NCBI GenBank assembly: GCA_902607115.1
Contig: CACLIZ010000001.1
Coordinates: forward strand, 1 to 64,000
DNA length: 64,000 nucleotides
Source of the DNA: an uncultured Pelagibacteraceae bacterium
Lineage (GTDB): Bacteria; Pseudomonadota; Alphaproteobacteria; Pelagibacterales; Pelagibacteraceae
Direction of reading: 5' to 3'
The translations under genes and the position numbers were made by a program. Shown here in pieces: positions 63,147-64,000 of this stretch. A model generated the notes under the pieces. The model was not told where the DNA came from. It did no database searches and was given only the letters and a program-made list of their open reading frames with translations. Numbering within the stretch: position 1 is the first letter of the stretch; each line of letters opens with the position of its first letter.

Positions 63147-64000
63147 AATTATTAGTGAATTATTTTTGCTAATTTCTCCGATTATAATTTTATATAGAAT
63201 ATTAAAAAAAAAAGAAAGTATAAATAGATTTTTTGAAAGGTATGGAATCAATTCAAAACATAGAAAAAGAGGTAAACTAATTTGGTTTCATTGCTCAAGT
63301 GTTGGCGAACTTTTGAGTATAGTGCCTATTCTTGAAAAATTTGAAAATAATTCAAAAATAAAGCAAATATTAATCACAACTACAACCTTGAGCTCTTCTA
63401 AAATATATGAAAAACTTCATCTTAAAAAAGCAATCCATCAATTTTTTCCTATAGATAATAAATTAATAATAAATAAATTTGTAAATTATTGGAGACCTTC
63501 AGCTTTTTTTTTGTGTGAGTCTGAAATCTGGCCAAATTTGATTCACAATATATACAAGAATAAAATCAAATTAATTTTATTAAATGCTAGAATGACTTCT
63601 AAATCCTATAATAGATGGATGAAATTTGGAAGTTTTTCAAAAAGAATATTTGAAAAATTTGATTTATGTTTACCACAAAATAATGAAACTCAAAAACGTC
63701 TTAATTTTCTTGGAGCAAAAAAAATATGCAACCTTGGAAATCTTAAATTTTCAACAAGCAAGAACCTTAAAGATAATATTTTAGAAAAAAAGATTATTAA
63801 TTTTTTTAGCAGAAAAAAAATTTTAATTACAGCTGCCAGTACTCATTTTGATGAAGAAAATTTCATTATTCAAAATCATTTGTATTTTGTTAAAAAAAAA
63901 AAAATTAATAATTTTATATCTATAATTGTGCCACGACACATAGAAAGAACAAATGAAATTAAAGAGGCTGTTGAAAAATTTTCGTTAAAACCTCACCTCC
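63130..64000 (+). CDS. waaA: 3-deoxy-D-manno-octulosonic acid transferase (partial)
   Basis: Starting at ATG 63130 inside the end of msbA, an open frame runs off the right edge (290 codons present of a usual 420 or so). It begins with a membrane anchor (LIYRIISELFLLISPIIILYRILKK), then RFFERYGI, LIWFHCSSVGELLSIVPILEKF (the KdtA signature with the catalytic Glu), ILITTTTLSSSKI, ESEIWPNLI and ILLNARMTSKSYNRW. This is the Kdo transferase that adds Kdo to lipid A, implying a lipopolysaccharide outer membrane. Confidence 0.92.
   Translation, partial: MRLIYRIISELFLLISPIIILYRILKKKESINRFFERYGINSKHRKRGKLIWFHCSSVGELLSIVPILEKFENNSKIKQILITTTTLSSSKIYEKLHLKKAIHQFFPIDNKLIINKFVNYWRPSAFFLCESEIWPNLIHNIYKNKIKLILLNARMTSKSYNRWMKFGSFSKRIFEKFDLCLPQNNETQKRLNFLGAKKICNLGNLKFSTSKNLKDNILEKKIINFFSRKKILITAASTHFDEENFIIQNHLYFVKKKKINNFISIIVPRHIERTNEIKEAVEKFSLKPHL

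Overview
The window is a gene-dense, AT-rich stretch of an alphaproteobacterial chromosome. Intergenic gaps are mostly 0-80 bp, many neighbouring genes overlap by 1-20 nt, and there are no insertion sequences, phage genes, CRISPR arrays or rRNA. Gene order is alphaproteobacterial throughout: uvrB/folB/uvrC/pgsA, lgt/MidA/pgeF/prs/rplY/pth/ychF, petABC, rnhB/ccrM, mutY/DUF721/DsbA/smc/F0 genes, ispH/thrB/rnhA. Together with the streamlining and a carotenoid-to-retinal cassette, this points to a free-living marine SAR11/Pelagibacter-type organism. That assignment is inference; no marker gene was compared with a database.

Layout. 0-5.5 kb: MOSC protein, a tiny membrane protein, a 2OG-Fe(II) oxygenase/ELM1 pair, trxB, an epimerase-like SDR and an aspartate aminotransferase. 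5.5-11.2 kb: uvrB, a pteridine-reductase-like SDR, folB, uvrC, pgsA. 11.2-14.8 kb: ilvE diverging from a MarR / OmpR / EnvZ-like regulatory operon, with a UbiK-like gene convergent to it. 14.9-20.8 kb: lgt to ychF housekeeping run. 20.8-22.7 kb: an extremely AT-rich two-gene surface-glycan-like island. 22.7-25.3 kb: cytochrome bc1 (petABC). 25.4-36.4 kb: trmL, hemF, greA, cca with tRNA-Gln, ispE, TPR protein, UDG, rnhB, ccrM, mutY, DUF721/DciA-like, short DsbA-like.

36.4-47.9 kb is the most interesting stretch. A co-directional run carries smc, the F0 ATP synthase genes (atpI, B, E, F', F), then crtI-crtB-crtY-blh (phytoene to beta-carotene to retinal), then ispH-thrB-rnhA. It links isoprenoid supply, retinal synthesis for a light-driven pump, and the proton-driven ATP synthase. 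Four genes in this run (smc, atpF, crtY, ispH) each carry one extra A in a poly-A tract of 7-9, and all four are restored by the same +1 shift. This is either clustered homopolymer sequencing error or poly(A) slippage/decay. The smc product also appears to lack a hinge domain.

47.9-64 kb: msrB, bcp, thrC, an aa3-type cytochrome oxidase cluster (ctaB, a small membrane protein, subunits IV, III, I, II) with a 17-bp palindrome in its promoter region, two further small or accessory oxidase-linked genes, SCO1, rsmE, a haloacid dehalogenase, pirin, quinone oxidoreductase, DUF2721, ubiA, an MsbA-like ABC exporter, and the 5' part of waaA running off the end. Apart from the partial gene at each edge, no stretch longer than 300 bp lacks a gene.
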